In this document: positions 14,061 to 27,222 of the stretch, one piece after another
Numbering within the stretch: the first letter of the stretch is position 1
How the letters are laid out: every line of letters begins with the position of its first letter
Made by a program: the position numbers and the translations under genes
Notes under the pieces: generated by a model
Told to the model about the DNA's origin: nothing
What the model saw: only the letters and a program-made list of their open reading frames with translations
The model's database searches: none
Source: Manis javanica
Lineage: Eukaryota > Chordata > Mammalia > Pholidota > Manidae
NCBI RefSeq assembly: GCF_040802235.1
Contig: NC_133159.1
Span: forward strand, 75,132,501 to 75,196,500
Direction: 5' to 3'
DNA: 64,000 nucleotides

Positions 14061-14784
14061 TAGAGGGGAAATCACTATTCTTCAGCTTAATATTTTCTTC
14101 TTACAATTGTTGGGGGTATTGAAGAGTTCACACAATTAAAGTGGACAGACTTCAGTATTTGGGGCATGTATTTTCCATACAAGCTACTCTAGAAAAGAAA
14201 GCAGGATGTAACATAATATCTGAATTCCTAAATGTGTGTGCACTGATCAGTAGGCACCTTAAACCTTTAGCCTTTATACAGTGTTATGTCCCTACAAAGT
14301 TAATATAAAGCTTTGTGAAAAGGAGAGAGAACATGAACTCACCATCACTCACAATGACATCTTTGGGGAATCTGAGCCTCCTTTCTCTGGACACTGGAAA
14401 TTTCAAGTGTCTATTAAAGGAATTTAATCAATGAGATGTTTTTCTATAGTGAAACTTCATGGCTTAGATATTTCAAGCATGATTTCTACAAACATATATG
14501 TAACAATAGTTTCAGATTTACATAAGTTCTTCAAGGACACCAAAAATAGGGTACATTATTCAACTCATTATTTGAGACTTGTAACATTCTTAATACCAAA
14601 TATGACCATGGTTATATAAAGTAATATAAATGTTTATATCAATTATAAATGAAGAGACAAGAATTCTAAACCAGATATTAGCAAACAAAATTCTGCAGTA
14701 TATAGCAAGGTCCCAATAATGCATCACTAATTAAACTATTTTAAAAATCACTCACATTAAAAGGATCTGATTAGACTACTTGGG

Positions 14785-17700
14785 CTTAAAGATGGCGGTG
14801 TGAGAGGTGAGAAAGAAACCTCCTCCCCAAACCACATATAATAAGAAAATAGAGCAAATACAACTAATCCTGAAAGAACAACAGGAAGGAAGGCTGCAAC
14901 AGACTGCCTTACATTTGGGGAAAAGAGCAGACCTCATGGAAAAGGATAAAGTACCAAAGTCTTGATCCGGTGGGACCCAATCCCTTCCCCCACCCCAGCT
15001 CACCAGCAGGAGGAAGAAAAATGGAATGGGGAGGGGGTGGAGGCTTAGGACTGCTGAACACCCAGCCCTGGAGATCTGCTCTGGGAGCATGAACCTACAT
15101 TACATGGTGATCTGGAGATTAGTGGGGTTGGAAAGCTAAGACAGGCAGAATACTTGGAGAGACTGAGATTCCAGCCGCTTGCGGAGAATAGACACCCATA
15201 ACCGGCCACTGTGGGACAAAAGAAAGGCTGGCACTCTGAGAGACCTCCCAACAGCCAGAGGGCTGTTAAAGGGGCAAAGATTACACAGAGCTTGGTGCTC
15301 AGGAGAAAGGACAAGTAAATAAAATTGTCTGAGCACAACCAGCCCGCAGGTTGGGAACTTTCAGGAGCTTCAGGCACTCCATTCCTCTGGCTGGCAATGC
15401 AGCTCTGAGGCCCCCCAACCATGATACACAGCCTGCTGTTCCTTCCTCCCAGCTAGGACTGGCTTACAAACCAGCTGCCTCTGCCATTGGGCCAGGCCAG
15501 TCAGAGGGTGGCCTCAACTACAGCGGCTACAGGGGCATAGCATAGAGATTCCTCCCTGTGTGCTCAGCACAGTGTGCCCTGACAGTGGAGGCAGGAACTG
15601 CAGCCAGGAAGCAGGAAAGAGCTCTTTCCTTCTGGCAGGCACCAGCGCCATTCACCTGGAACCCCACCATTGCTCTAGGGGCTGAGCAATTCCAGAGAGT
15701 AGAGCTTCTGGGCACTAGAGCGCACCTCCCATACCAAGTTATTACAAACATGAAACATCAAAAGAACCTGGTACAAACCAAAATCCCACAAACACCAGAA
15801 AGAGGGTGAAGTGAAACTGAACTCACCAATCTTCCTGAAAAATATTTCAAAATGAAAATAATACATGCTCATGGAGCTATAGAAAAATATTCAAGACCTC
15901 AGGGAGGAATTCAAGAAAGAGACAGAAACTTTGAAAAAATACAGTACCTGAAATAAAACACACAATGGAGGGATTTAAAAGCATATTGGATGAAGTAGAG
16001 GAGATAGTAAATGAAATATAAATTAGAGAACAGGACTACAAAGAGGCTGAGAGGCACAGAGAGAAAAAAGGATCTCTAGGAATGAAAGAATATTGAGAGA
16101 GCAGTGAGACCAATCCAAATGAAACAATAGTCACAATATAGGTATTTCTATCACATAAAGGGAGAGAAAGTGTCTTTGAGGAGGTAACTGCTGAATACTT
16201 CCCCGAACTGGTGAAGGAGATAGTATCTCAGGCCATGGAAGTCTACAGATCTCCCAAAACAAGGGAACCAAGGAAGACAACACCAACACATATAATAATT
16301 AAAATGGCAAAGATCAAGGATAAGGATAGACTATTAAAAGCAGCCAGAAAGAGAAAAAAGATCACATACAAAGGAAAGCCCATTAGGCTACCATCATATT
16401 TCTCAACAGAAACTTTACAGGCCAGAAGGGAGTGGCATAATATATTTAATGCAATGAAACAGAAGGGCCTTGAACCAAGAATACTCTATCTAGAAAGATT
16501 ATCATTTAAATTTGAAGGAGGGATTAAACAATTTCCAGATAAGCAAAAGCTGGGGGAATTTATTCCCACAAACCATCTGTACAGTGACTTTTGGAGGACT
16601 GCTATAGATGGAAGTGTTTGTAAGGCTTAAATAGCTGTCACCAGAGGAAATAAAACCACAGTAAAGGAATTAGATGAATTAATTACTAAGCAAATGTAAA
16701 ATTAAATCAACTACCCCAAAGTCAGTCAGGGAACAGAGAAAGAGTACAGAATGTGATACCTAATATATAAAGAATGGAGGAGGAAGAAAAAGGAAAAAAA
16801 AAGAACCTTTAGATTTTGTTTGTAATAGCATACTGAGTTAAGTCAGACTGTTAGACAGTAATGATGCTACCCGTGACCCTTTGGTAACCATGAATCTAAA
16901 GCCTGCAATGGCAATAAGTACATATCTATCAATAATCACCCAAATATAAATGTTATGAATGCACCAATCAAAATACATATTCCCTGAACGGATAAAAAAA
17001 CAAGACCCAACTATATGCAGTGGACAAGAGACTCACTTAAACTCACAGACATACACAGACTAAAAGTGAAGGGATAGAAAAGATATTTTATGCAACTAAT
17101 AGGGAGAAAAAAGCAGGTGTTGCAGTACTTGTATTAGACAAAACAGACTTCAAAAAAAAAGAGAATAACAGAGATAAAGAAGGACATTACATAATGATAA
17201 AGGGGTCAATCCAACAAGAGGATATAACCATTATAAATATCTATGCACCCAACACAGGAGCACCTACATATATGAAACAAATACAAAGAGAATTAAGAGG
17301 GAAATAGAATGTGATGCATTCATTTTAGGAGACTTCAACACACCACTCACTTCAAAGGACAAATCAACAGAAAATAAGTACAGAGACAAAGGCACCAAAC
17401 AACACATTAGAACAGATGAACCTAATAGACATCTACACAACACTCTACCCAAAGCAGACAGATACACATTTTTCTCAGGTGCACATGGAACATTTTCAAG
17501 AACAGATCATATACTAGGCCACAAAGAGCCTCAGTCAGTTCAGATGGACTGAAATTGTTCCAACTAGCTTCTCAGATCACAAGGGTATGAAGCTAGAAAT
17601 AACTTTTGCAAAGAAAATTTAAAAAATCCCACAAATACATGTAGTCTTAACAACATGCTCCTAAATAAACAATGGATCAATGACCAAATAAAAACAGAGA

Positions 17701-18622
17701 TCAAGCAATATATGGAGACAAATGACAACAATAACTCAGCACCACAAAATCTGTGGGACGCAGTAAAGGCTGTGCTAAGAGTGAAGTATATTGTAATACA
17801 GACTTACCTTAGGAAAGAATAATAATCCAATATGAACAGTCTAAATGCATGAATTTAGAAAAGGAAGTTAATGAAGTTAAAACTAGAAAAGGAAGAACAA
17901 ATGAGGCCCAAAGTCACTAGAAGGAGGGAGATAATAAAGATTGGGGCAGAAATAAATAAAATTAAGAAGAATAAAGCAATAGAACAAATCAATAAGAGCA
18001 AGAGCTGGTTCTTTGAGAAAATTATCAAAATAGATAAACTCCTGGCCAGAATTACAAGAAAAAAAGGGAAGTCTACACACACACACAATCAGAAGAATCA
18101 GAAATGAAAAAGGAAAAATCACTATGGACACCACAGAAATACAAAGAATTGTTAGAGAATACTATGAAAAATTATACACTAACAAATTGCATAATCTAGA
18201 AGAAATGGCCACTTTCTAGAAAAAGAAACTTCCAATGCTGATCTAGGAAGAAACAGAAAATCTGAACAATTAGCAGCAACAAAATTGAATTTGTAATAAA
18301 AAAAACTACCTAAGAACAAAACTCCTGGTGCAGATGGATTCACTGCTGAATTTCATCAAATACTTAGTGAAGACCTAATACCCATCCTCCTTAAAGTTTT
18401 CCAAAAAGTAGAAGAGGAGAAAATACTTCCAAATTCATTCTTTGAAGCCAGCATCACTCTAATACCAATAGCAGGCAAAGACACCACAAAAGAAGAAAAT
18501 TACAGACCAATATCCCTGATGAAAATAAATGCAAAAATACTCAAATATTAGCAAACCAAATTAAAAAATACATCAGAAAGATCATCCATCATTATCAACT
18601 AGGATTAATTCCAGGGATGCAA
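14785..18622 (+). mobile_element. 3'-truncated L1, plus strand, 5' half
   Basis: The L1 5' end 'aaagatggcggtgtgagagg' at 14788 starts a 5'UTR to about 15900. ORF1 remains follow at about 15900-16630, and ORF2 from about 16930. ORF2 breaks off near 18622, just after a 'CCAGGGATGCAAG' landmark of the reverse-transcriptase region. From there the sequence belongs to another L1 in the opposite orientation. Losing the 3' half while keeping the 5' end is the reverse of normal L1 truncation and points to a later deletion or recombination. Confidence 0.9.
16211..16630 (+). pseudogene. L1 ORF1 C-terminal fragment
   Basis: A 139-codon open frame covers the L1 ORF1p C-terminal region, with 'LQARREWHNIFNAMKQKGL' and the following 'RILYLERLSFKFEGG'. 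ORF1p is the RNA-binding, trimeric coiled-coil chaperone of L1. The N-terminal coiled-coil part upstream is out of frame, so the protein is not complete. Confidence 0.85.
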
Positions 18623-21600
18623 GATAGTTGCCCTCCATGCCCATTTTGTTGAGAGTTTTTATCATGAATGGATATTGAATTTTGTCAAATGCTTTTTCTG
18701 CATCTATGGAGATGATCATGTCGTTTTTGTCCTTTTTGTTGATGTAGTGGATGATGGTGATGGATTTTCGAATGTTGTACCATCCTTGCATCCCTGGAAT
18801 AAATTTTACTTGATCCTGATGGATGAACTTTTTGATGTATTTTTGAATTCAGTTTGCTCATATTTTGTTGAGTATATTTGAATCTTTGTTCATCAGGAAT
18901 ATTGGTCTGTAATTTTCTTTTTTTGTAGTGTCTTTGCCTGGTTTTGGTATTAAAGTCATGCTGGCTTCATGGAATGAGTTTGGAAATATTCTTTCATAGT
19001 CTCCTTTTTGGAAAACTTTAAGGACGATGGATATTAGGTCTCCACTAAATGTTTGATAAAATACAGTGTTGAAGCCCTCCAGTTCAGGGATTTTGTTCTC
19101 ACATAGTTTTTTGATTACCAATTCAATTTCGTTGCTGGTAATTGGTCTGTTGATATTTTCTGTTTCTTCCTGGGTCAGCCTTGGAAGGTTGCATTTTTCT
19201 AGAAAGATTTCCATTCCTCCTAGGCTATCCAGTTTGTTAGCATATACTTTTTCATACTATTCTCTAATAATTCTTTGTATTTCTGTGGTGTCCATACTGA
19301 TTTTTCCTTTCTCATTTCTGATTCTGTTTATGTGTGTAGACTCTCTTTTTTTCTTGAAAAGTGTGGCGAGGGGTTTATCTGTTTTGTTTATTTTCTCGAA
19401 GAACCAGCTCCTGCTTTCATTGATTCTATTGTTTTATTATTCTCGATTTTATTTATTTCTGTTCTAATCTTTAATATGTCCTTCCTTCTACTGACTTTGG
19501 GCCTCATTTGTTCTTCTTTTTCTGGTTTCATTAATTGTGAGTTTACACTGTTCATATGGGATTGTTCTTCTTTCCCGAGATAGGCCTGTATTGCAATATA
19601 CTTTCCTCTTAGCACAGCCTTCGCTGCATCCCACAGATTTTGTGGTGTTGAATTATTGTCATTTGTCTCCATATATTGCTTGATCTCTGTTTTTATTTGG
19701 TCATTGATCCACTGATTATTTAGGAGCATGTTATTAAGCATCCATGTGTTTGCGGGCTTTTTCGTTTTCTTTGTGTATTTGATTTCTACTTTTATATCTT
19801 TGTGATCTGAGAATCTGGTTGGTAGAATTTCAATCTTTTTGAATTTACTGAGGCTCTTTTTGTGGACTAGCATATGATCTATACTTGAAAGTGTTCCGTG
19901 TGCACTTGAGAAGAATGTGTATCCTGATGCTTTTGAATGGAGTGTTCTGTGGGTGTCTGTTAGGTCCATCTGTTCTAGTATGTTGTTCAGTGCCTCTGTT
20001 GCTTTACTTATTTTCTGTCTGGTTGATCTGTCCTTTGGAGTGATTGGTTTGTTGAAGTCTCCCAAAATGGATGCATTGCATTCTATTTCCTCTTTTAATT
20101 CTGTTAGTATTTGTTTCACATATGTATGTGATCCTGTGTTGGGTGTATAGATATTTATAATAGTTATATCCTCTTGTTGGAATGACCCCTTTATCATTAT
20201 GTAATGTCCTACTTTGTCTCTTGTGACTTTCTTTGTTTTGAAATCTATTTTGTCTTATACAAGTACTACAACTCCTGCTTTTTTCTCCCTGTTAGTTGCA
20301 TGAAATATCTTTTTCCATCCCTTTACTTTCAGTCTCTGTATGTCTTTGTGTTTGAAGTGAGTCTTTGAAGGCAGCATAAACAGGTCTTGTTCTTTTACCC
20401 ATTCAGTGACTATATGTCTTTTGATTGGTGCATTCAGACCATTTATGTTTAGGGTGATTTTTCAATAGGTATGTACTTATTGCCATTGCAGGCTTTGGAT
20501 TTGTAGTTACCAAAGGTTCAAGGGTAATTCCCTTACTATCTAACAGTCTAATTTAACTCAGTATGTTATTACAAACATGATCTAAAGGTTCCTTTTTTTT
20601 TCTCCTTGTTCTTCCTCCTCCATTCTTTATATATTAGGTGTCATATTCTGTACTTTATCTGTCCATTGATTGACTTTGGGGGTAGTTTATTTGATTTTGC
20701 ATCTGCTTAGTAATTAATTTTTCTACTTTGCTGTGGTTTTATTTCCCCTGGTGACAGCTATTTTGCCTTAGGAATACTTCCATCTATAGCAGTCCCACCA
20801 AAATGCACTGTAGGTGGTTTGTGGGAGGTAAATTCTCTTAGCTTTTGCTCATCTGAAGATTGTTTAATCCCTCCTTCAAGTTTAAATGATAACTTTGCCA
20901 GGTAGAGTATTCTTGGTTTGGGACCCTTCTGTTTCATTGCATTAAATCTATCATGCCACTTCCTTTTGGCCTGTAAGGTTTCTGTTGAGAATCTGATGAT
21001 AGCCTGATGGGTTTTCCTTTTTATGTGATCTTTTTACCCTCTCTAGCTGCTTTTAAAAGTCTGTCTTTATCCTTGATCTTTGCCATTTTAATTATTATAT
21101 GCCTTGCTGTTGTCTTTCTTGAGTCCCTTGTGTTGGGAGATCCGTGCACCTTCATTGCCTGAGAGACTATTTCCTCCCCCAGATTGGAGAAGTTTTCAGC
21201 AATTTCCTCCTCAGTGACACTTTCTTTCTCGTTTTCTCTCTTTTTCTGGTACCCCTATAAGTGAATACTGTTCCATTTGGATTCGTCACACAGTTATCCC
21301 AATATTCTTTCATTCTTAGAGATCCTATTTTCTCTCTGTGCCTCAGCTTCTTTGTATTCCTGTTCTCTAATTTCTATTCCATTGTCTGTCTCTTCTATTA
21401 CATCGAATCTGCTTTTACATCCCTCCCTTGTGTGTTTCATTTCAGATATGGAATTTCTTAATGATTGAATCTGCATCTTAAATTGTTCCTGAGTTCTTGA
21501 TTATTTTTCTGTACCTCTGTGAGCATGTTTATGATTTTTATTTTGATATCTCTTTCAGGAAAATTAGTGAGTTCAGTTTCATTTCACGTTTTTTTTCTGG

Positions 21601-22582
21601 GGTTTGTAAGATTTTGGTCTGAACCAGGTTCCTTTGATGTTTCATAATTCAGTGTGATGCCCTCTAGTGCCCAGAAGCTCTAGTCTCTGGAGCTGCTCAG
21701 CCCCTGGAGTGAGGTTGGGGGTCACAGGGGAGTGGTGCTTGTGCCTGGGGGGAAGAAAGAGCTGCTTCCTGCTTCCCGGCTGCAGTGCCTGTCTCCACTG
21801 GTAGAGCCAGTGGGCCGAGTACACAGTTGTAAGCCCCTGTGCTTTGCATGTGTAGCTGTGGTAGGTGCGGCTTCCCTCTGGCTGGCTTGACGCCAGCGCA
21901 GTGACTGCCAGTTTGCAAGCCTGTGCCAGTAGGTCAGGAGGAAAGTGCAGCAGGTTGCATGTCACAGTGGAGGGCATTGGAGCTGAGTAGCCAGTCAGGG
22001 AGATGGAGTGCCGGAAGCTGCTCAAAGTTCTCAACCTGCCAGGCAGAGTGTGCCCAGTCAACCTTGTCCACCTATCTCTTCTCCTGTGCAGTAAGCTCTG
22101 TGCAATCCCCCGCTTCAGCAGCCCTCTCACTGCTAGGAAGCCTTTCAGACCACCCACTTTTCCTTTGTCCCAGGGCAGTCCAATGTGGATTCCTGTCCTC
22201 CACAAATGGCTGGAATCTCACCTCAGTCTTTCTACTATTCTACCTGTCTTACCTTTCCAATCCCACTAATCTCCAGAGCACCATGCCATGTAGGTTTGTG
22301 CTCCAAAGCACATCTCCAGGGCTGGGTGTTCAGCAGTTCCAGGCTTCCAACCCCTCCCCCCTCTGTTTCTTTTCCTCCCGCTGGTGAGCTGGGGTGGGGG
22401 AAGGGATTGGGTCCCACAGGATCCTGTTTCGTGAGGTCTGCTCTGTCTCCAGGTGTATGCAGTCTGGTGCAGCCTTCTTTCTTGTTGCTCTTTTAGGATT
22501 AGTTGTATTAACTATATTTTCATACTATGTGTGATGTTGGGAGGAGTTCTGTCTCACCTCTCATGCCACTATCTTGAATCTC
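18623..22582 (-). mobile_element. 3'-truncated L1, minus strand, 5' half
   Basis: The 5' end lies near 22580 ('AAGATAGTGGCATGAGAGG' on the minus strand), the 5'UTR to about 21600, ORF1 about 20850-21580, and ORF2 from about 20550 leftwards to the junction at 18623. It covers almost the same part of L1 as the plus-strand copy at 14785, extending only about 150 bp further into ORF2. The two form a large imperfect inverted repeat. Confidence 0.9.
19388..20197 (-). pseudogene. L1 ORF2 endonuclease-domain fragment
   Basis: This 269-codon open frame is the longest in the window and is the apurinic-type endonuclease part of L1 ORF2. Conserved pieces visible are 'INIYTPN' near the start, 'LGDFN', and 'RFSDHKDIKVEI', the last holding the catalytic SDH. 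After it comes the linker with 'LWDAAKAVLRGKYIA'. The upstream end of ORF2 and the whole reverse-transcriptase end are out of frame or absent. Confidence 0.88.
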
Positions 22583-23434
22583 CACTTACCCACTTTTTTA
22601 ATAGGGTTGTTCTTTTTCTCACTGTTGTAAAGGGATCCTTACTACTTAGAAAAATTACATCCTTTTTTGTGATATATATTAAAATATATTCTTCATCTTG
22701 CCATTTGTATTTTTGCTCTACTTGTTTTTCTAGGAAGAAAATGTATTTTCTTTAATTGGATTTATTGATCTTTACTTTTATGCATTTCCATTGTCATACT
22801 TAGAAAGGACCTACCAATATTATTTCTTAAAACTTCCCAGTATTATTTAGTTTTATGGTTTAATTTTTCATGTTTATGTTTTTGAACCATTTGAAATTTT
22901 CTTGGTATAACACACATTTTTTTCAGATAACTACTTGTAGTTCAAGTAGCCATTTGCTGAATATTCCATATTCCTTCACTAATGAAAATGTCAGAATTGC
23001 CATGTACTGAATTTCTACATGACTGCACCAATTTCTAAACTTCCAAGTCTGTTTTATTGCTGTTTCAATATTCAAATGCTAGCAGCACAATGCTAACTGT
23101 CGGGATCTTTGAAAATATGGTTAAAGCAAGTTCCCTCTCATTTGTCTTTTTTCAGAATTGCACTGGATATTTTTGCTTGTGGCTCTTACATCTCAACTTT
23201 ATAATTAATTTGTCTACTTCCTAAAAAATTATGTTTGGCATATATTTTGGATCACATTAAATGTACACATTAATTAAAAAATGTTAACATTTTTATATCT
23301 GTCCATTTTGTAAATTTTTGTATCTTACAAAGCATTTCAAAATTTTATTTATATAGATTTTAGATGATTCATGATAATTTGATTCTGCAGATCTTATTAG
23401 TTTTGATACTACTGCAATTTTGATCTTTTTTCTG
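22583..23434. other. Unassigned spacer between L1 elements
   Basis: AT-rich DNA with no open frame over 100 codons. Phrases such as 'ggacctaccaatatt' suggest a diverged L1 remnant, but I cannot place it firmly. Confidence 0.35.
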
Positions 23435-24545
23435 TTTTTACTGAAGTATAGTTGATGTGCACTTTTACACTGGTTTCAAGTATACAACATATTTATTCAA
23501 CAGTTATATACATTATTAAATTCTCAATCCAACACTGTAGTTACTATCTGTCAACAGAGAAAGATGTTACAGAACTACTGACTATATTCTTTATGCTGTA
23601 TTTTCATCCCTGTGACAAATTTATATTATGACTGAGGTATTTTGCTTCTTTATGCCCTTCATCTATTTCACCAACCCATCCTAAACCCTTCTCCATGGTA
23701 GGGGTTACTTCTGGGTGTCAATGAGTCCACTGCTGTTTTGTTCATAAATTCCATTTATAAGTGAAATCATATGGTATTTTTCTCCTCTTGGCTCATTTCA
23801 CTTAGGATAATACCCTCAAAGCCCATCCAGATTATCACAAATGCCAGGATTTCTTTCTTTTTTATGGTTGAATAAAACTCCATTGTATATATGTACCCCT
23901 TCTTCTTTATCCAGTTATCTACTGAGACACTTTGGTTGCTTCCACATCTTGGCTATTGTAAATAATAATACAGCAATAAACATAGGGTTGTATATATCTT
24001 TTCAAATCAGAGGTTTTGTTTTCTTTAGGTTTAGGTAAATTCCTAGAAGTAGAATTACTGGGTCATATGCTATTTCAATTTTTATTTTTTTGAGGAACCT
24101 CCATTTTGCTTTCCACAGTGGCTGTACCAATTTACATTCCCACCAACAGTGTAGGAGGGTTCCCTTTTCTCCACATCCTCACAAGTACTGTTATTTCCTG
24201 TCTTTTGGATAGTGGCCATTCTGACTGGTATGAGGTGATATCTCATTGTCATTTTGATTTGCATTTCCCTGATGATTAGCAGTGTGGAGCATCACTTCAT
24301 GTGTCTGTTGGCCATCTGTATGCTTTCTTTGGAAAAAGTGTCTGTTCGGGTCCTCTGCCCATTTTTAATCAGGTTATTTGTTTTTTCAGTGTTGAGGCAT
24401 AAGAGTTCTTTATGTATTTTGGATATTAACCCTTTATTGGATGTATCATTTATGAATATATTGTCCCATATTGTAGGTTGCCTTTTTGTTTTATTGATGA
24501 TGTCCTTTGCTGTAATTTGGTCTTTTTTGCCACTGTATCTTCTAG
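23435..24545 (-). mobile_element. Older L1 3' part, minus strand
   Basis: On the minus strand the 3'UTR lies at 23435-23850 and the ORF2 C-terminal region at about 23850-24540. 'MRYHLIPVRMA' is readable at 24082-24264. It is more diverged than the L1s at 2927 and 18623 and is 5'-truncated. It sits directly downstream (minus sense) of the broken GBP exon 11 remnant at 24720. Confidence 0.8.
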
Positions 24546-24719
24546 CTTGTTTCTCGTTTCCTTAATTTATTCAATATTAAGTTTGTCTTTTCTGTGTAAG
24601 GCCCTCATGTATTTAGATAATCACCATGGTTTTAAACTTCTGTTAAATGAAAGTAACATGACACATATACCTCAAAAATGAGTCATAGCATAACACAAGA
24701 ATCTTCATTTTATAATTTC

Positions 24720-24793
24720 CTAACAGGAATTCTGACCCAATTTCATTTGTGATTTCAGAATTTTAAATCCTTTTTTAAGCATTTCTTCTTGGA
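24720..24793 (-). pseudogene. GBP exon 11 remnant, copy C
   Basis: Read with the phase of the intact copies this gives 'VQEEMLKKGF', like the start of GBP exon 11, then departs from the family and reaches a stop at 24720-24722. The base before the first codon's TC is missing ('ATAG|TCC' instead of 'GTAG|GTCC'), so normal splicing shifts frame into a TGA after 12 codons. Its 3' flank matches that of exon 11 copy A ('atatacctcaaaaatgag'), and the intron to its right is homologous to intron 10 of copies A and B. This terminal exon looks dead. Confidence 0.7.
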
Positions 24794-25061
24794 CTATAAA
24801 TAAGAAAGTTCACTTTTGTATTTAACACCATCAATTAAGCAAAGAATATCTGTCTATTTCTCCATCATCATAGTAATCTTTGATGGGTTCAATATTTCCA
24901 GGTATTTGGACCTGTCAGTAACAGTATCCATTGCTTGTAACTTCCTAAGATTTGTTCAGGAACTTCTCACTAAGTGGGGAGATGGTGGGGCTATGTCCAG
25001 CCTGAGAACTATCACAGTTCCAGTGCTAATGCTAATGATGCTTTTTGGGAGGGAATGTAGG

Positions 25062-25432
25062 TTTTGTTTTTTATTACTATTTTTTTTATTGGAATATAAT
25101 TTATATACAATATTACATTGGTTTCAGATGAACAACTTAGTGATTCATCAGTTATAAACACTACTAAATGCTCAGCATGACTAGAACAGTTACTACCCAT
25201 CACCATACAAAGATACCCTAACATTATGAGCTATATTCCCTATGCTATACCTCCAATTCTGGCAACTAAGCTATTTTATAATTTGAAGTTTACATCTCTT
25301 TATCCCACTCACCCTTTCACCCTCCCCCCAATCCACATGGCAACCAATCACCTGTTCTCTGCATTTATGAGTCTGTTTCTGTTTTGTTTGTTTGGCTTTT
25401 CAGATTCTACATATAAGTGAAACCATGTGGTA
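25062..25432 (-). mobile_element. L1 3'UTR fragment, minus strand
   Basis: It begins with a T-rich run at about 25062 and carries L1 3'UTR landmarks such as 'atacaatattacattggttt' and 'tagaacagttactacccatc'. It interrupts the GBP copy-C intron 10, whose sequence resumes at about 25433. Confidence 0.75.
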
Positions 25433-26034
25433 GAGGGAATATAGGTCTGATTCTAACTAATTCTCAGTTCCACTGGAGGTAGCATGACCACATCCACCTA
25501 CAAATAATGGGAACTGCTAATCCTGGATAGAAAACAGGTTATCAAGCTGCAGGAGGGACAAAGGAGACTATTTTTCTGTGTGCTACAGAGTTACTCACAC
25601 AGATCTGGAAACAAATGTAGTCAGTCATTGTGCTCCTAGAATCCTGTATTTCATACCAGGCGTAATCTGACATTTTCCAGACCAGGTAGATCTATTTTAG
25701 ATATATTTGATAGTTGTATTAGACTTTTAAGAATTATAGGACTCAGATTCTACTAATTTGAGACATTCTAAGACCATGCTAAAATCATGACAAAGAGCAG
25801 GAGAGCAAACTGGCAATGTAATTTATTCACTCAATGACTAACACTACACAAAAAGTTGGAGTCTTGCGGATTTAAGGGCCTCAGCAGTAACCAGATGGAT
25901 CTGAAGCATTAGGGAAACATATATATTTTATGTATCCCCCAGGGATCATGGTTTTGGTTAAAATTTTTTTCCTCCCCTTCTGAGGAACCAGGGAACTGTC
26001 CATCAGGCACTACCCAGGCTCTGTGCAGACTTAC

Positions 26035-26228
26035 CTTCAGCTTCTGCTCCAGCATCCTTTCCTGCTCCCTCAGAAGTTCTTCTCTTTCTCTCTCCATCTC
26101 ATCTTTCAGTTGAGCTAAGTTCTCTTGGAAGTGTCTCTCTTCAACTTCCTTGATTTTCTGCAGCTCTTTTTGCATCTGTCTTTGTAGCTCCCATCCTTTC
26201 TCAGTTAGCTCTTTCTTGGCCTGCTCAG
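26035..26228 (-). CDS. GBP4/6-like: GBP exon 10, copy C (orphan terminal-exon cassette)
   Basis: This 194-bp open exon has exactly the length of exon 10 in the intact gene. It is bounded by an AG acceptor on its right and a GTAAG donor on its left, and starts in the same phase (last two bases of an Ala codon). It reads AEQAKKELTEKGW and ends REQERMLEQKLK, a charged helix like the family's C-terminal helical region. Its partner exon 11 (24720-24793) is broken, and no exons 2-9 of its own lie nearby. It could be a fossil of a lost GBP gene or an alternative exon of the gene at 33518-43558. Conserved length and openness favour recent constraint or youth. Confidence 0.65.
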
Positions 26229-26789
26229 CTGCTCCAAAAACATTTTCATGAAGAGAAGAAAACAACAGTCAAGTCTTAAATTAATTCTGTAGTATTTTGT
26301 TTTAATACTACTGTAAATTTGACCTTGTCTTACATTAAATCTAACATGTTTTTTTCCCCATTTCTCTAAATTAATCTGATTAAAATTACGTTTGTGTTTA
26401 GTATGTCAAACACTAATGTTTGGTAATGTTTTTCTCTTGAAATTTTTTTGAAAAAAAACTAAGGAGGGATAACTGCATACTTTTAAGGACACAGCCTGTG
26501 AATTATTGTCTTTTGAAAGATCGAAATCAATGCAGGTCCAGAGGCTGATGTCCAATTCCAAGTCACTGGTATCAAAAAATATTTTAACTCTTACCCTCTC
26601 AAAGGTAGAATGAATTGTGGCCAAATATAGGGCACTGCTTTGTTGGTCTTATACTTCAAGTTAATGTCTAAAAAACTCTAGCTTTGAAAGCAATGTGAAT
26701 GGATTCTGAACTGCAACTTTACTGTTAAGTTCCCACGCCTGGAGAAGTTAATTTCAGCTCATCATGTGATACTCAATTTGTACAATAAA

Positions 26790-27110
26790 TTATGAACCTG
26801 GACGAAACTGACACGACACATACTTTACATAACAGATTGGTGGTTGCCATTGGGGAGGAGAATGTGGGGATAGCTTGAATAGGTGATGGGGACCATGAGG
26901 TACAAAGTTCCAGTTATAAAATAAATGAATCATGGGACAAAAGGTACCAGCATGGGGAATATAGCCAATAATACTGTAGTAACTTGGTGTAGAGATACTA
27001 CACTTATTATGATGTGTATTTTGTAATGTAAATAAATGTTGAATCACTACGTTGTGCACCTATTATAATATGTAGAGTTGTTATATTTAATATTGTATTA
27101 TTATTTAATA
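26790..27110 (+). mobile_element. L1 3' end fragment, plus strand
   Basis: It carries L1 3'UTR phrases such as 'gtacaaagttccagttataa' and 'tagccaataatactgtagta', ending in AT-rich tail near 27110. It stops about 110 bp left of the stop codon of GBP exon 11 copy B, in the antisense direction. Confidence 0.75.
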
Positions 27111-27222
27111 TTATATAAAATTGTATATTAAATAAATAAAAAAGAACCATAGCATCACCAAAAAACTCACTCATTTTAATAATTCTTAAAAGGAATCATG
27201 AGAATACTTCACTTGTGTGAGC

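Noticed and set aside
18071-18090. Possible CRISPR-like or regulatory repeats among short CA runs
   Set aside because: Only a short CA run inside L1 sequence; no spaced repeats exist in the window and the genome is eukaryotic.
19388-20197. Longest open frame taken as a host gene
   Set aside because: It is the L1 ORF2 endonuclease region, truncated, inside a clear L1 element.
14785-22582. Single L1 inverted by twin priming
   Set aside because: Both arms carry the L1 5' end and neither carries a 3'UTR or poly-A tail, which twin priming cannot produce.
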